Assembly (NCBI GenBank): GCA_963848475.1
Contig: CAWKDW010000015.1
Coordinates: forward strand, 62,001-126,000
Direction of reading: 5' to 3'
DNA from: Solirubrobacter sp963848475
GTDB taxonomy: Bacteria > Actinomycetota > Thermoleophilia > Solirubrobacterales > Solirubrobacteraceae
Length of the DNA stretch: 64,000 nt
The notes under the pieces were generated by a model that did not search any database, was not told where the DNA came from, and saw nothing but the letters and a program-made list of their open reading frames with translations. Shown here in pieces: positions 36,582-45,639 of the stretch; the first letter of the stretch is position 1; each line of letters opens with the position of its first letter. A program made the translations under genes and the position numbers.

Positions 36582-36746
36582 ATGACGCCCAACACGCCCC
36601 ATGAACACGCGTCGGAAACCGACGCTTCACCGTTCCCGCACCACGCCGCCGCACCCCAGAGTCCGCTCGAGGCGGCCGAGCGACAGTACGCCGAGCGCCC
36701 GAGCGGCGTGCCGAACTGGGAGCCTGAGGACGGGGACTTCACGTAA
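36582..36746 (+). CDS. possible small soluble protein (54 residues)
   Basis: ATG to TAA frame encoding a His/Pro/Glu-rich peptide ending ERPSGVPNWEPEDGDFT. It has acidic, native-like composition, unlike the Arg/Ala/Pro-rich shadow frames around it. No strong ribosome site. The 3' end overlaps the convergent FMN oxidase gene by 8 bases. Unknown function. Confidence 0.4.
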   Translation: MTPNTPHEHASETDASPFPHHAAAPQSPLEAAERQYAERPSGVPNWEPEDGDFT

Positions 36747-37957
36747 CGGCGTCGGGGCCGAGCTCCGACACGCGCGGGTAGCCCGCGAGCGCGAGCGCGG
36801 TCGCGAGTTCGCCGCGCAGCAGCTCGAAGGCCCTGCGGACACCCGGCTCGCCGGCGGCGCCGAGCCCGTAGACCAGCGGGCGCCCGACCAGTACGGCCCG
36901 CGCGCCGAGCGCGAGCGCCTTGATGATGTCGGTGCCGCGACGTACGCCGCTGTCCAGGTAGATCTCGGCACGGCCGTCGACGGCCTCGGCGATCTCCGGC
37001 AGCGACCTCGATCGTCGCCTGCGCATGGTCGAGCTGACGGCCGCCGTGGTTGGAGACGATGATCGCGTCGACCCCGTGCTCGACGGCGAGCCGCGCGTCG
37101 TCGGCGCGCATGATGCCCTTGATCACGATCGGGCCCTGCCAGTGCTCACGCAGCATCGCGAGGTCGTCCCAGGTCACGGTCGCGTCGAACTGGCGGTTGA
37201 CGTAGGCCGCGTGGCTCGCGGCGCCACCCTCGTAGGGGATGTTGCCGGGCGACATCAGCGGCTGCGAGATGAAGGCCGCCGACCAGCGCGGGTGCGTGAT
37301 GCCCTGGCCCAGCGCGCGCAGCGTGAGCCGAGGCGGTACGTTGAACCCGTTGCGCACGTCACGCTCGCGCACGCCGGCGACGGCGACGTCGACCGTCAGC
37401 ACCAGCGCCTCGTGGCCCGCGGCCATGGCGCGCGCGAGCACGTCGTAGACGAGCTCGCGGTCGGTCATCACGTAGAGCTGGAACCACTTCGGCCCGGGCG
37501 CGCGGGCGTGGACCTCCTCGATCGAGAGCGTGGAGAGCGTGGACTGCGTGTAGATCGTGCCGTTGGCGTGCGCGGCGCGCGCGATCGCGGCCTCGCCATC
37601 GGGGTGCGTGAGGCCCGTGGCCCCGGTCGGCGGGGCGATGATCGGCAGCGCGATCTCGCGCCCCAGCACCGTCGTCGCCAGTTCGATCGAGGACACGTCG
37701 ACCAGGGCCCGCGGCCGCAGCTGGACGGCCTCGAAGCCCGAGCGGTTGCGCCGGTAGGTGACCTCGTCGTTGGCCGCTCCATCGACGTAGTCGAACACGG
37801 TTCGCGGCACCGTCCGCTTCGCCATCGCGCGCAGGTCCTCGATCGTGTGGCAGCGCGCTGCCCGGCCCTCGGCGGTGAAGCGCGCGCGAACGGTGGCGGG
37901 CGCGGCGCGCAGATCGGCCGCGACCTGGCGCGCAGCGAGGTCCAGCAGTTCGTTCAC
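36739..37957 (-). CDS. FMN-dependent alpha-hydroxy-acid oxidase/dehydrogenase (one frame break)
   Basis: About 405 residues, a TIM-barrel enzyme of the lactate/glycolate/mandelate oxidation family. Seen: DYVDGAANDEVTYRRN, PTGATGLTHPDGEAAIARAA, FQLYVMTDRE, the active-site stretch IVSNHGGRQLDHA, and phosphate-binding YLDSGVRRGTDIIKALALGARAVLVGRP. The frame changes near 37005, just after ATIE, to resume SLPEIAEAVDGRAE. GTG start at 37957. It feeds electrons to oxygen or a quinone; the substrate is not resolved. Confidence 0.88.
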
Positions 37958-37980
37958 CGCCGGGAACCTACCCGCTCAGC

Positions 37981-38475
37981 TCACTTGTCGAGCTTGGAGG
38001 CGAGGTCGTCGAGCCCGTCGATCAGATCGCTGACGCGGCGCACGGCGGGATGCTTGCGGGCACCGGCGAGGCGTTCGCCGAGTTCGTCGCGCACGTCCCC
38101 GAGGATCTTCCCGAAGCTGTCCTCGGTCGTGGCCTGCACGGGTGCCGGGTCGGGCTCGGCACCGCGAGCCGCTTCACGGGCCGCCGCGCGTGCCCGCTCG
38201 CGGGCGGCGTGCGCGTCGCGCAGCTCGCGTTCGAGCGTCTCGACCCGGTCCGCCACCGAATCCCAGGCGACCGGCCGTGCCGCGGTGGGCCGGTTGCGCA
38301 GTTCGTCGTAGGCCTCCTGGATCTCCTGGAAGCGCTCCGTGGCCTCGGCGGTGCCGCCGTTGCGGTCGGGGTGATGGTGCATGACGAGCCGCCGGTAGGC
38401 GTCGTGGAGTTGCTCGGGCGTGGCGCCCGGCGGGACGCCGAGCACGCGGTGGGGATCACGGCGCACGGACGCCAA
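37981..38475 (-). CDS. J-domain (DnaJ-like) protein
   Basis: 164 residues. The N-terminal J domain is complete (DPHRVLGVPPGATPEQLHDAYRRLVMHHHPDRNGG), with the HPD motif at 35-37 that stimulates Hsp70 ATPase. The remainder is a charged Arg/Ala/Glu-rich probable coiled coil (RVETLERELRDAHAARERARA) and a helical tail. No zinc-finger or substrate domain is present, so this is a class III J protein. Start TTG at 38475, or GTG at 38466. Confidence 0.85.
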   Translation of the reverse strand: MASVRRDPHRVLGVPPGATPEQLHDAYRRLVMHHHPDRNGGTAEATERFQEIQEAYDELRNRPTAARPVAWDSVADRVETLERELRDAHAARERARAAAREAARGAEPDPAPVQATTEDSFGKILGDVRDELGERLAGARKHPAVRRVSDLIDGLDDLASKLDK

Positions 38476-38504
38476 GCTAGCCGATCAGCGCGCCGCGGCG
38501 GGAC

Positions 38505-38588
38505 TCAGTCGCAGCGATCCAGACGGCGGACCGTGAAGCCGTTCGTCCACGGCGGCAGGCGGTAGGCGGCGAGGCGGGCAAGTCGCAT
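38505..38588 (-). CDS. possible tiny ORF (27 residues)
   Basis: ATG to TGA frame starting 17 bases after the isochorismatase-like stop on the same strand. It encodes MRLARLAAYRLPPWTNGF and a basic tail ending in RCD. No ribosome site is obvious. It may be a remnant of a longer gene's C-terminus. Confidence 0.2.
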   Translation of the reverse strand: MRLARLAAYRLPPWTNGFTVRRLDRCD

Positions 38589-38605
38589 TGCGCTGATTCA
38601 CATCG

Positions 38606-39179
38606 TCAGAGCCGGAACGGCGCCGGGCCGAGGATGCCGGAGCTCAGCAGCGCGGTGGAGCGCTCCACGGTACGTACCCATTCGTAGGCGATTGCCTTGC
38701 AATGCGTCAGCTGGACGCCCGCGTCGCGCAGGCGGGTGAGGCCGCGCTCATGCATCTCGCCGGGGGAGAACGTGGCGTCCTCGACAGCGATCACGCGCAG
38801 GCCCTCGTCGAGCAGGCCGACCGCGGACTGGTAGACGCAGATGTCGGTCTCGAAGCCGACGAGCACCGCGGTCGGGCGGCCGGTGGCCTTCACCGCGGCG
38901 AGGATCTCGGGCGTGCCGGCGAGCCCGAACGTCGGCTTGCGCAGCCGCGGCGCGGAGGTCGTGTCGAACCGCGGATCGGTCGCCCCGTTGAGCTCGGGCT
39001 CCTCCTCGGTGATCACGATCGGCACGTCGAGCGCGCCGGCCACCGCGGTCAGCCATGCGGCGCGCTCGAGCGCCTGCTCGGCCCGCTCGCGATCGGTCTG
39101 CGGGCAGCGCGGTGGGATAGAAGCCGGGTTGGGCGTCGATCACGATCACGACGCAGTCCTGTGGGTCGGTCAGCGGCAT
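38606..39179 (-). CDS. isochorismatase-like cysteine hydrolase (one frame break)
   Basis: About 190 residues. Catalytic triad positions of the family are visible: Asp in VVIVIDAQPGFYP, Lys in RLRKPTFGLAG, Cys in VGFETDICVYQSAVG, plus the cis-peptide region after it. The frame changes near 39110 (FYPTALPADR to RERAEQALERAAWLTAV). Members hydrolyse isochorismate, nicotinamide, biuret or N-carbamoyl compounds; the substrate is not resolved. Confidence 0.85.
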
Positions 39180-39203
39180 TCGCTGCTCACAGGATGATGG
39201 GAC

Positions 39204-39818
39204 TCACGCGGCGCGGCGGCGCCGGTAGGCGGCGACGATCAGGACGATGATCGCGAGCCCGCAGATGCCGACGACCGCGGTGCCGACCGGCCCGACGATC
39301 GCGCCGACCTTCTCGTAGTGCTCGCCCAGCGCCCAGCCCGCGCCGATCAGCGCGCAGTTCCAGACGGTGGAACCGAGCGCCGTCAGCGCGGTGAAGCGCA
39401 CGATCGGCATCTCGGACAGGCCCGCGGGGATCGAGACGAGGCTGCGCGCCCCCGGCAGGAGACGACCGAACAGCACGACCCAGTTGCCGTGGCGGTCGAA
39501 CCACTCGTCGCCGCGGTCGAGGTCGCGCTCCTTCACGCGCAGCACCTTGCCGAAGCGCAGCACGACCGCACGGCCGCCGAAGCGCGCGATCGCGTACAGG
39601 ATCAGCGCGCCGGCGACGCTCCCGATCGTCGCCGCCAGCACCGCGAGGACGAACGTCATCTCGCCCTGGCCGACGTAGTAGCCGGCCAGCGGCAGGATCA
39701 GCTCGGAGGGCAGCGGCGGGAACAGGTTCTCGCCGAGGATGAGGCCGGCCAGCGCGGGATAGCCACCCGTGGAGACTGTGTTTCGCACCCAGTCACCGGG
39801 CGCCGCCGCGAAAATCAT
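39204..39818 (-). CDS. DedA-family (SNARE-associated) membrane protein
   Basis: 204 residues. Typical DedA parts: ENLFPPLPSELILPLAGYYVGQGEMTF, DEWFDRHGNWVVLFGRLLPGARSLVSIPAGLSEM (conserved G-R-x-x-P-G-x-R), and a basic end RRRRAA. DedA proteins are half-transporters that flip lipid carriers such as undecaprenyl phosphate. The start at 39818 lies before an AT-rich palindrome at 39851. Confidence 0.92.
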   Translation of the reverse strand: MIFAAAPGDWVRNTVSTGGYPALAGLILGENLFPPLPSELILPLAGYYVGQGEMTFVLAVLAATIGSVAGALILYAIARFGGRAVVLRFGKVLRVKERDLDRGDEWFDRHGNWVVLFGRLLPGARSLVSIPAGLSEMPIVRFTALTALGSTVWNCALIGAGWALGEHYEKVGAIVGPVGTAVVGICGLAIIVLIVAAYRRRRAA

Positions 39819-39850
39819 CCGCGCATGGGATACCGAATCGACCCCGGCGA

Positions 39851-39879
39851 AACTTAAAGGGGCCAGGCCCCTTTAAGTT
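39851..39879. repeat. perfect 29-base AT/GC palindrome
   Basis: AACTTAAAGGGGCC and GGCCCCTTTAAGTT flank a single A. It sits between the VKOR stop and the DedA start. It resembles REP-like palindromes mobilised by Y1 transposases, or may serve as a terminator for the VKOR operon. It is immediately followed by CTTTATG, giving AAGTTCCTTTATGT as at the APC permease start. Confidence 0.5.
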
Positions 39880-39884
39880 CCTTT

Positions 39885-40007
39885 ATGTTGGTGGGGGTGG
39901 AGGGGCGGCCGCCGACGAACGACCTTGCGCTGCTCGCGACCGGGGTGCTGTACGCGTCCGCGTTAGTGATCAGCGCGCGGCCGCGAGCTCCTGCGGAGGC
40001 GACGTGA
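39885..40007 (+). CDS. possible tiny membrane peptide (40 residues)
   Basis: ATG follows the AAGTTCCTTTATG element and the frame runs to TGA. It encodes a short polar head and one hydrophobic stretch (LALLATGVLYASALVI). It overlaps the end of the VKOR gene on the other strand. Either a remnant carried with the palindrome or chance. Confidence 0.2.
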   Translation: MLVGVEGRPPTNDLALLATGVLYASALVISARPRAPAEAT

Positions 40008-40389
40008 GCAGGCGCGCCACGGAGAGCCCGGTCAGCAGCGTCATGCAGATCGCGGAGCCGACGCACCAGATGCAGATCGCGTTGAGCTCGCCGACCTCGA
40101 CGTAGGTCAGCCAGCCGCTGAACCCGAGCCCGACGATCGAGAGGAACGCGGTCACGGTGCGGGCGCTCTCGTCGTCACGGATCAGCGAAGCGAGGATCCC
40201 GAGGTAGCCGATCACGCCGAGCAGCGCGACCGGGATCCCGGCCAGCGCGGCGTAGTCGGACTTCTGCACCGTCGCGCAACCGTGGGCGATCGCGCACACC
40301 GGCGAACCGCCCGCGTAGTGCACGACGGTCAGGTAGGTCGCGATCGCCAGCCCGACGACGCCGACGGCGATCGAGGCCGCGCGGAGCAT
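39970..40389 (-). CDS. vitamin K epoxide reductase (VKOR) family protein
   Basis: 139 residues and four to five membrane helices. Redox cysteines: loop pair C32 and C38 (SPVCAIAHGCATV) and active-site C106-I-W-C109. It reoxidises a DsbA-like partner using quinone, the actinobacterial substitute for DsbB. The ATG overlaps the stop of the upstream DsbA-like gene (ATGA), so both are made together. Confidence 0.93.
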   Translation of the reverse strand: MLRAASIAVGVVGLAIATYLTVVHYAGGSPVCAIAHGCATVQKSDYAALAGIPVALLGVIGYLGILASLIRDDESARTVTAFLSIVGLGFSGWLTYVEVGELNAICIWCVGSAICMTLLTGLSVARLLTSPPQELAAAR

Positions 40390-41129
40390 CAGGAGAGCGC
40401 CTCGTCGAGCTTGGCCTGCAGGTCCTCGAGCCCGACCGCGACCACGGTCTCGGCGCCGTCGCCGCGCTGGACGGTGAAGCTCGGGGTCGAGTCGACCTTC
40501 AGCGCCGCGGCCTCCGCGTCGGCCTGGTCGAGCGACTCCTGCGAAGCGTCGCTGTCGGCGTAGGAGAGCGCCTGCTTGGCGTCGACGCCCGCGGCCTTCG
40601 CGACGTCGGTCAGGAAGTCATCGGTCACGTAGCCCGAGTTCTCGGTGCCCTGCGAGGCGTAGAACGTCTCGAGGAACGCCCACTCCTTGCCCTGCTGCTT
40701 GGCGCCCGCGGCGACCTTGGCGGCGCGGACGGAGTCCGGGCCGATGAAGCTCAGCGTGCGCGCCTGGAGCTTCACCTTGCCGCTGCGCACGTACTTCTCG
40801 ATCACGCTCGGCAGCGTCTCCTTCGACGCCTCCGCGCAGATCGGGCACTGCGGATCGAGGTACTCGGTGAGCGTGATCGGCGCGTTGGGATCGCCGAGCA
40901 CGCCGTCCTTCTCCTGGATGCCGGCGACGACCTGCGCCGCGCCGCTGGACGCGACCGGCTTCGCGGAACCGCCGGAGGCCGAGATGGCCACGGCGACGGC
41001 GACGAGGACGGCGGCGATGCCGGTGGCCCCGAGCAGACGGCGGATGCGGCGGCGGCGGGTCTCGGTGATGGCGGCGGCGCGCTCGGCCGCCCGGCGCTGC
41101 TCACGCAGCTCGCGCTTGGACTTCGACAT
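40389..41129 (-). CDS. DsbA-like thiol oxidoreductase, membrane anchored
   Basis: 246 residues. A basic cytoplasmic head (SKSKRELREQRRAAERAAA) is followed by one membrane helix at about 33-52. A thioredoxin-fold domain carries C95-P-I-C98 (EYLDPQCPICAEAS) and the cis-Pro loop STPSFTV. It catalyses disulfide formation in exported proteins and is coupled to VKOR by a 1-base stop/start overlap. ATG at 41129 follows a Shine-Dalgarno-like AAGGAG. Confidence 0.92.
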   Translation of the reverse strand: MSKSKRELREQRRAAERAAAITETRRRRIRRLLGATGIAAVLVAVAVAISASGGSAKPVASSGAAQVVAGIQEKDGVLGDPNAPITLTEYLDPQCPICAEASKETLPSVIEKYVRSGKVKLQARTLSFIGPDSVRAAKVAAGAKQQGKEWAFLETFYASQGTENSGYVTDDFLTDVAKAAGVDAKQALSYADSDASQESLDQADAEAAALKVDSTPSFTVQRGDGAETVVAVGLEDLQAKLDEALS

Positions 41130-41179
41130 CGGGTGCTCCTTCGGATTCGTTTGGGATCGGGGCGCTACAGGGCGTTGAA

Positions 41180-41749
41180 CTACGCCACTGCAGGCGGTGC
41201 GCGATCCCGCGCGAGCCGGGTGATGCGGAGGAGCGTGGGGGCCGCGGGCGGCGCGAAGCCGAGGCGGACCAGTTCGGTGAGTGCGGGCGGCCGGGGAGCG
41301 GTCGGACGCAGCGAGCGGATCAGCTCGCGAGCGGCCGGGAGCGCCTTCAGCGCGAAGGTGAGCACGGCGCCGGCCGCCGCACCGAAGAGCAGCAGCTGCA
41401 GCCAACCGCCGCCGAGAAGTGCGCCGCCGCCGAGGACTGAGGCGAGCACGGCCTGGCCGCCGCAGACGGCCCAGAGGCCGGCCGTGGCGACGATCCACAG
41501 CAGCGGCGAGGCGCTGCGGCGCTGGGCGACGCGCGCCACGAGGGCGGCGATCGCGGACGTGTAGAGCGCGAGCACGAGCATCGCCGCGAGGCCGAAGCGA
41601 CCCCCACCGGCGGTCTCGATGCAGCTGCGCACGTCAGGCCCGCAGACGAACGACACGCGCGCCTGATCGATCCCCGCCGCGAGCAGCGGGACGAGTACCA
41701 ACGCGCGGAGCGTCAGCGGCAGTCGGGTGAGCAGGGCGCGCACGTGCAC
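41180..41749 (-). CDS. four-helix membrane protein of unknown function
   Basis: 189 residues, GTG start. Helices: ALVLVPLLAAGIDQA, FGLAAMLVLALYTSAIAALVA, LWIVATAGLWAVCGGQAVLA, and LQLLLFGAAAGAVLTFAL, then a basic Pro-rich tail. Two Cys lie in the first extracytoplasmic loop (FVCGPDVRSCIE), a possible client of the adjacent DsbA-VKOR pair. Family not recognised. Confidence 0.65.
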   Translation of the reverse strand: MHVRALLTRLPLTLRALVLVPLLAAGIDQARVSFVCGPDVRSCIETAGGGRFGLAAMLVLALYTSAIAALVARVAQRRSASPLLWIVATAGLWAVCGGQAVLASVLGGGALLGGGWLQLLLFGAAAGAVLTFALKALPAARELIRSLRPTAPRPPALTELVRLGFAPPAAPTLLRITRLARDRAPPAVA

Positions 41750-41841
41750 TCACCAATCATCGTCGGCGGATCCGAAGCCGAGTTAAACCCGCACAACTAC
41801 GGCAACGTGTCCGTAGTTTGCCGCATGGGTAAGCCGGACGG

Positions 41842-42964
41842 GTGAAGACCCACCTTTCCCTCGTCCTGATCCTCGTGGCCGCGCTGCTCGCGCCCGCCAC
41901 CGCGCGCGCCGACCAGTTCACGCCCGTCAAGCCGGCCAACGTCGCCAAGCTGAAGCTCCGGCTGAGCGGTCTGGACCAGGCCTCCTACGCGCGGGTGAAG
42001 CGGCTCGCGCGCACGTACCCGCGGCGCAGCGTCAAATACGTCGTCGAGCACGCGAAGCGCCGTACGCAGTCCGCGAGCGGCTCGACGTCGATCGGCGAGG
42101 TCGGCCCGGGCGCGGTTTCGTCCTTCAAGTGGGCGGACGCCGACAACAACTCAGAGCTCTGGAAGCCTCAGGGGATCACGGGCAGCGCCGCCGCGGTCGG
42201 CGACGGCCTCGTCGGCGGCCACCGCGAGCTGCTCGTGAGCTGGTATCGCGACACCGCCGCCAGCCCCGCGCGCGTCAGCTTCGTCAAGGCCGACAGCCTC
42301 GACGACACGACCTACACCCACGTTGCGCTCGTGATCCCGAGCGGCGGCGGCGTCAAGCCGATCTCCTCGCACGCGGGCGGGATCGCCTGGTACGGCCACT
42401 ACCTCTACGTCGCCGAGACCGACGTCGGCCTGCGCGTGTTCGACACCCGCTACATCCTCGGCGCGAAGAAGCTCCCGCGCAGCGCCGATCTCGGCCTGCC
42501 CTACGTGCTGCCGCAGGTCGGGCTCTACCGTCAGGTCAAGGGCGCCGGGACTGAACTTCTCGTTCGTCGAGACCGATCGTTCCGGCCCGTCGCTGATCAC
42601 CGGCGCCTACGCGGACCAGAAGCTCGGCCGCCGCGTCGTGCGCTGGCCGCTGAACGCGAAGACGTTCCGCCTCGGCAAGCAGGCCACGGGCGCTTGGCGG
42701 ATGCCGGCGAGCAACGTGCAGGGCGCACTGATGCACAACGGCCGCCTGCTCGCCTCCTCCAGCTACGACATGGACGGGTCAAACGGCGACGGCGAGCTGG
42801 TCTCCGGCTTCCCCGGCCTGGACGCCGCGCACTATCGCTGGCCCGACGCCGCCGAGGACGTCCACTACGCGGGAACGAGCCATCGCGTGTACTCGCTGAC
42901 CGAGTCCCGCTACGACCGTGTCGTATTCGCGATCGACGCGTCCTCGGTCGGCCTGACGCCGTAG
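41842..42964 (+). CDS. secreted beta-propeller-like protein of unknown function (one frame break)
   Basis: About 373 residues with a signal peptide (KTHLSLVLILVAALLAPATARA). Repeated short beta segments (VSFKWADADNNSELWKPQGI, GHRELLVSWYRD, HAGGIAWYGHYLYVAETDVGLRVFDTRYI) suggest a beta-propeller. The frame changes near 42545, resuming LNFSFVETDRSGPSLITGAY; the end is SLTESRYDRVVFAIDASSVG. Probable extracellular binding protein; function unknown. GTG start at 41842, ten bases before the TauE gene at its end. Confidence 0.7.
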
Positions 42965-42973
42965 CATCGCCGT

Positions 42974-43741
42974 GTGACCGCCCTCGCGATCCTGCTCGGT
43001 CTCGCGATCGGGATGGTCGTCGGCGCCGTCGGCGGGGGAGGAGCGATCCTCGCGCTGCCGGTGCTGATCTACGTCCTCGACGAGCCGGTCGGGCCGGCGT
43101 CGACCGCATCCCTGGTCGTCGTCTCCCTGGCGGCGGCGATCGGTGCGGGGTCGCTGGCGCGCCACGGCCGCGTGTGCTGGCACCTGGCGTTCACGTTCGC
43201 GGTGCCCGCCGCGATCGGCTCGCTGTTCGGCACGCTCGCGAGCCGGGAGGTCGGGGCGAGCGCGCTGATCCTCGCCTTCGTGCCGGTGATGCTGATCGCC
43301 GCCGTGGCGACGTGGCGGCGCCCGGGCCAGGGCAGCGACGACACCGAGTGTCCGCATCCGCCGATGGCCCGGGTCATGATCGCGGGCCTGCTCGTCGGAA
43401 TGATGACGGGGTTCTTCGGCGTCGGCGGCGGCTTCGTGATCGTGCCCGTCCTGACGCTGTGGCTCGGCGCGGGCTTCCGGCTCGCCGTCGCGACCTCGCT
43501 CGTGATCATCTGCCTGACCGGGCTCGCCGCGCTCACCAGCCACCTGCTCACGGGCTCCCGGCCGGACCTGGCGAGCACGGCGCTGCTGGCGATCTCGACC
43601 GCCGTGGGCGCGCTGATCGGCGCGCAGGTGGGAGAGCGCCTGCCGCAGCTCGTGCTGCGGCGCGGGTTCGCCGTGATCGTCAGCGCGGTCGCGATCGCCC
43701 TGCTGGTGGACGTGCTCGTGCTCGGCGGTCCGCCGAACTGA
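42974..43741 (+). CDS. TauE/SafE-family sulfite/organosulfonate exporter
   Basis: 255 residues and eight membrane helices in two repeats. Family signature GMVVGAVGGGGAILALPVLIY and its second copy GLLVGMMTGFFGVGGGFVIVPVL are clear. Members export sulfite, sulfoacetate or other small anions. GTG at 42974 is ten bases after the previous stop. Confidence 0.92.
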   Translation: MTALAILLGLAIGMVVGAVGGGGAILALPVLIYVLDEPVGPASTASLVVVSLAAAIGAGSLARHGRVCWHLAFTFAVPAAIGSLFGTLASREVGASALILAFVPVMLIAAVATWRRPGQGSDDTECPHPPMARVMIAGLLVGMMTGFFGVGGGFVIVPVLTLWLGAGFRLAVATSLVIICLTGLAALTSHLLTGSRPDLASTALLAISTAVGALIGAQVGERLPQLVLRRGFAVIVSAVAIALLVDVLVLGGPPN

Positions 43742-43789
43742 GAGCGCGTGAACCGGCCGGCCCTCGCTGACGCAACGTAAGCTCTGCTG

Positions 43790-45202
43790 GTGTCCGATGC
43801 CTCGACGCGGCCGACGGCCGTGCTGCTCACGCTCTCGGCGGCCTGCATCGCGTTCTCGCTCTCGCAGACGCTCGTCGTCCCCGCGCTGCCGGCGCTCGCG
43901 ACCGAGTTCGACGCTTCGCCCGCAGCGGTCTCCTGGGTCCTGACGGGGTTCCTGCTCTCGGCCTCGATCGCGACCCCGATCGTCGGCAAGCTCGGCGACC
44001 TCTACGGCAAGGGCCGGATGCTCACCGCGGTGCTGGTGATCTTCTCGCTCGGTGCGGTGAGCAACGCGCTGGCGAACTCGATCGAGGTCCTGATCGCCGG
44101 TCGCGTGCTGCAGGGCGTCGCCGGCGGGGTCTTCCCGCTCGCCTTCGGGATCGTGCGCGACACCTTCCCGCGTGAGCAGGTCCCCGGCGGGCTGAGCATC
44201 ATCAGCGCGATCTTCGGCATCGGCGGCGGGATCGGCCTGCCGCTCTCGGGGGTGATCGTCGACAACGTCAGCCTGCAGTGGCTGTTCTGGATCAGCCTGA
44301 TCGCGCTCCCCGCCGCCTTCGCCGCCCAACGGCTCATCCCGCCCTCGCCGCCGGTGAAGGACGCGCGAGTGGACTGGCTCGGCGCGGTGCTGCTCTCCGG
44401 CGCGCTGGCCGGGATCCTGCTCGGCGTCTCGCAGGCGAGCCATTGGGGCTGGGGGTCGCCGGCCAACGTCGCCGCGATCGGCGGCGGCCTCGTGCTCATC
44501 GGCATCTTCGCACTCGTCGAGAACCGGGTGGACCAGCCACTGATCGACCTGCGCGTGCTCCGCCAGCGTTCGGTCGCGGCCACCAACCTGACCGGCTTCC
44601 TCGTGGGCGTCGCGATGTTCTCGAGCTTCCTGATCATGCCCCAGTTCGCTCAGGCTCCCGAGTCCGCGGGCTACGGCTTCGGCTTCACGGTGACGCAGGC
44701 CGGCCTGCTGCTGATGCCGATCGCGCTCGCCCAACTCGCCGCGGGCCCGCTCGCGACGCGGGCGGCGCTCCGGATCGGCTTCCGCGCCGTCCTCTCGATC
44801 GGCGCGGTGCTGATCAGCCTCTCGTTCCTGATCAACACCTTCGCCCACAACCACCCCTGGGAGCTCGTGTTCGGCGGCATCCTGCTCGGCGTGGGCATCA
44901 CCTTCGCGTTCGCGTCGATGGCGAACCTGATCGTCGATGCCGTCCCGCAGGCCGAGGTCGGGATCGCCACCGGCATCAACACCGTCATGCGCACCGTCGG
45001 CGGCTCCTTCGGCGCCGCCGCGGCGACCGCGATCCTCGCCGCCACCGCACTGGAAGGCTCGACCCTGCCGACCGAGGGCGGCTACACCGCCGCCTTCTTC
45101 TTCGCCAGCGTCGCCGGCGTGCTCGCGCTTGCGGCCTCGCGGCTCGTCCCGCGGCCCGGCGCGCGGCGCGTGAGCCTCGAACCGCTTCCCGGCACGGAGT
45201 AG
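43790..45202 (+). CDS. MFS drug efflux transporter, DHA2 (14-helix) type
   Basis: 470 residues, uninterrupted. Features: FSLSQTLVVPALPALATEF, GKLGDLYGKGRMLTAVL (motif A), RVLQGVAGGVFPLAFGIVRD (motif B) and GIGGGIGLPLSGVIVDNVSLQWLFW (motif C). Proton-driven export of hydrophobic compounds. No adjacent regulator gene. Second MFS of this type in the window, and unlike the first it is intact. Confidence 0.93.
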   Translation: MSDASTRPTAVLLTLSAACIAFSLSQTLVVPALPALATEFDASPAAVSWVLTGFLLSASIATPIVGKLGDLYGKGRMLTAVLVIFSLGAVSNALANSIEVLIAGRVLQGVAGGVFPLAFGIVRDTFPREQVPGGLSIISAIFGIGGGIGLPLSGVIVDNVSLQWLFWISLIALPAAFAAQRLIPPSPPVKDARVDWLGAVLLSGALAGILLGVSQASHWGWGSPANVAAIGGGLVLIGIFALVENRVDQPLIDLRVLRQRSVAATNLTGFLVGVAMFSSFLIMPQFAQAPESAGYGFGFTVTQAGLLLMPIALAQLAAGPLATRAALRIGFRAVLSIGAVLISLSFLINTFAHNHPWELVFGGILLGVGITFAFASMANLIVDAVPQAEVGIATGINTVMRTVGGSFGAAAATAILAATALEGSTLPTEGGYTAAFFFASVAGVLALAASRLVPRPGARRVSLEPLPGTE

Positions 45203-45210
45203 ACGGAGCG

Positions 45211-45639
45211 TCAGGGGAGCTGGAGCTTCGGGAGGTTCTTGAGGCGCCACTCGCCGTTCTCGCGGACGGCGCCGAGCGTGATCCGCGGGCCCGACTCGTC
45301 GCGGGCGATCAGGTCGATGCCGGCGAACGGACCCTCGATGCGCACTTCGCCGGCGCGGGCGCCGACGTAGCGGTCGGTCGTCGGGCGCTCCTTGAAGAGC
45401 TGCTCGAAGGCCTTGGCGCAGGAGCCGTCGCCGGCGTCGGCGAGGCGTTTCTGCTCGCCGGTCGTACGGGTCGCGCACGCGGCCTTCCAGTCCCTCGCGA
45501 CGAGTGCGCGGACGTAGCGGACGGCGACGTCGGCCGCTTGCCGCTTGGACGCGGTGTCGGTGGGAGCGGGGGACATGTCGACCTGCTCTCCGCAGCCCGC
45601 GAGCAACAGGGCCGCGAGGACGACACAGAGCCGCTTCAT
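45211..45639 (-). CDS. lipoprotein of unknown function
   Basis: 142 residues. Lipobox LLLAGCG puts the lipidated Cys at about 16. The mature part looks like an NTF2-type or SnoaL-like fold (AADVAVRYVRALVARDWKAACA, ending GEWRLKNLPKLQLP), common in actinobacterial surface lipoproteins. ATG at 45639 overlaps the stop of the upstream globin gene. Confidence 0.75.
   Translation of the reverse strand: MKRLCVVLAALLLAGCGEQVDMSPAPTDTASKRQAADVAVRYVRALVARDWKAACATRTTGEQKRLADAGDGSCAKAFEQLFKERPTTDRYVGARAGEVRIEGPFAGIDLIARDESGPRITLGAVRENGEWRLKNLPKLQLP

Noticed and set aside
41155..41215. Possible tRNA-like stretch
   Set aside because: No complete cloverleaf, T-loop or anticodon arm could be made; no tRNA found in the window.
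42779..45478. 899-codon open frame on the minus strand
   Set aside because: Arg/Asp/Glu/His-rich translation without any domain, lying opposite TauE and MFS genes with clear families; it is a GC-rich shadow frame.
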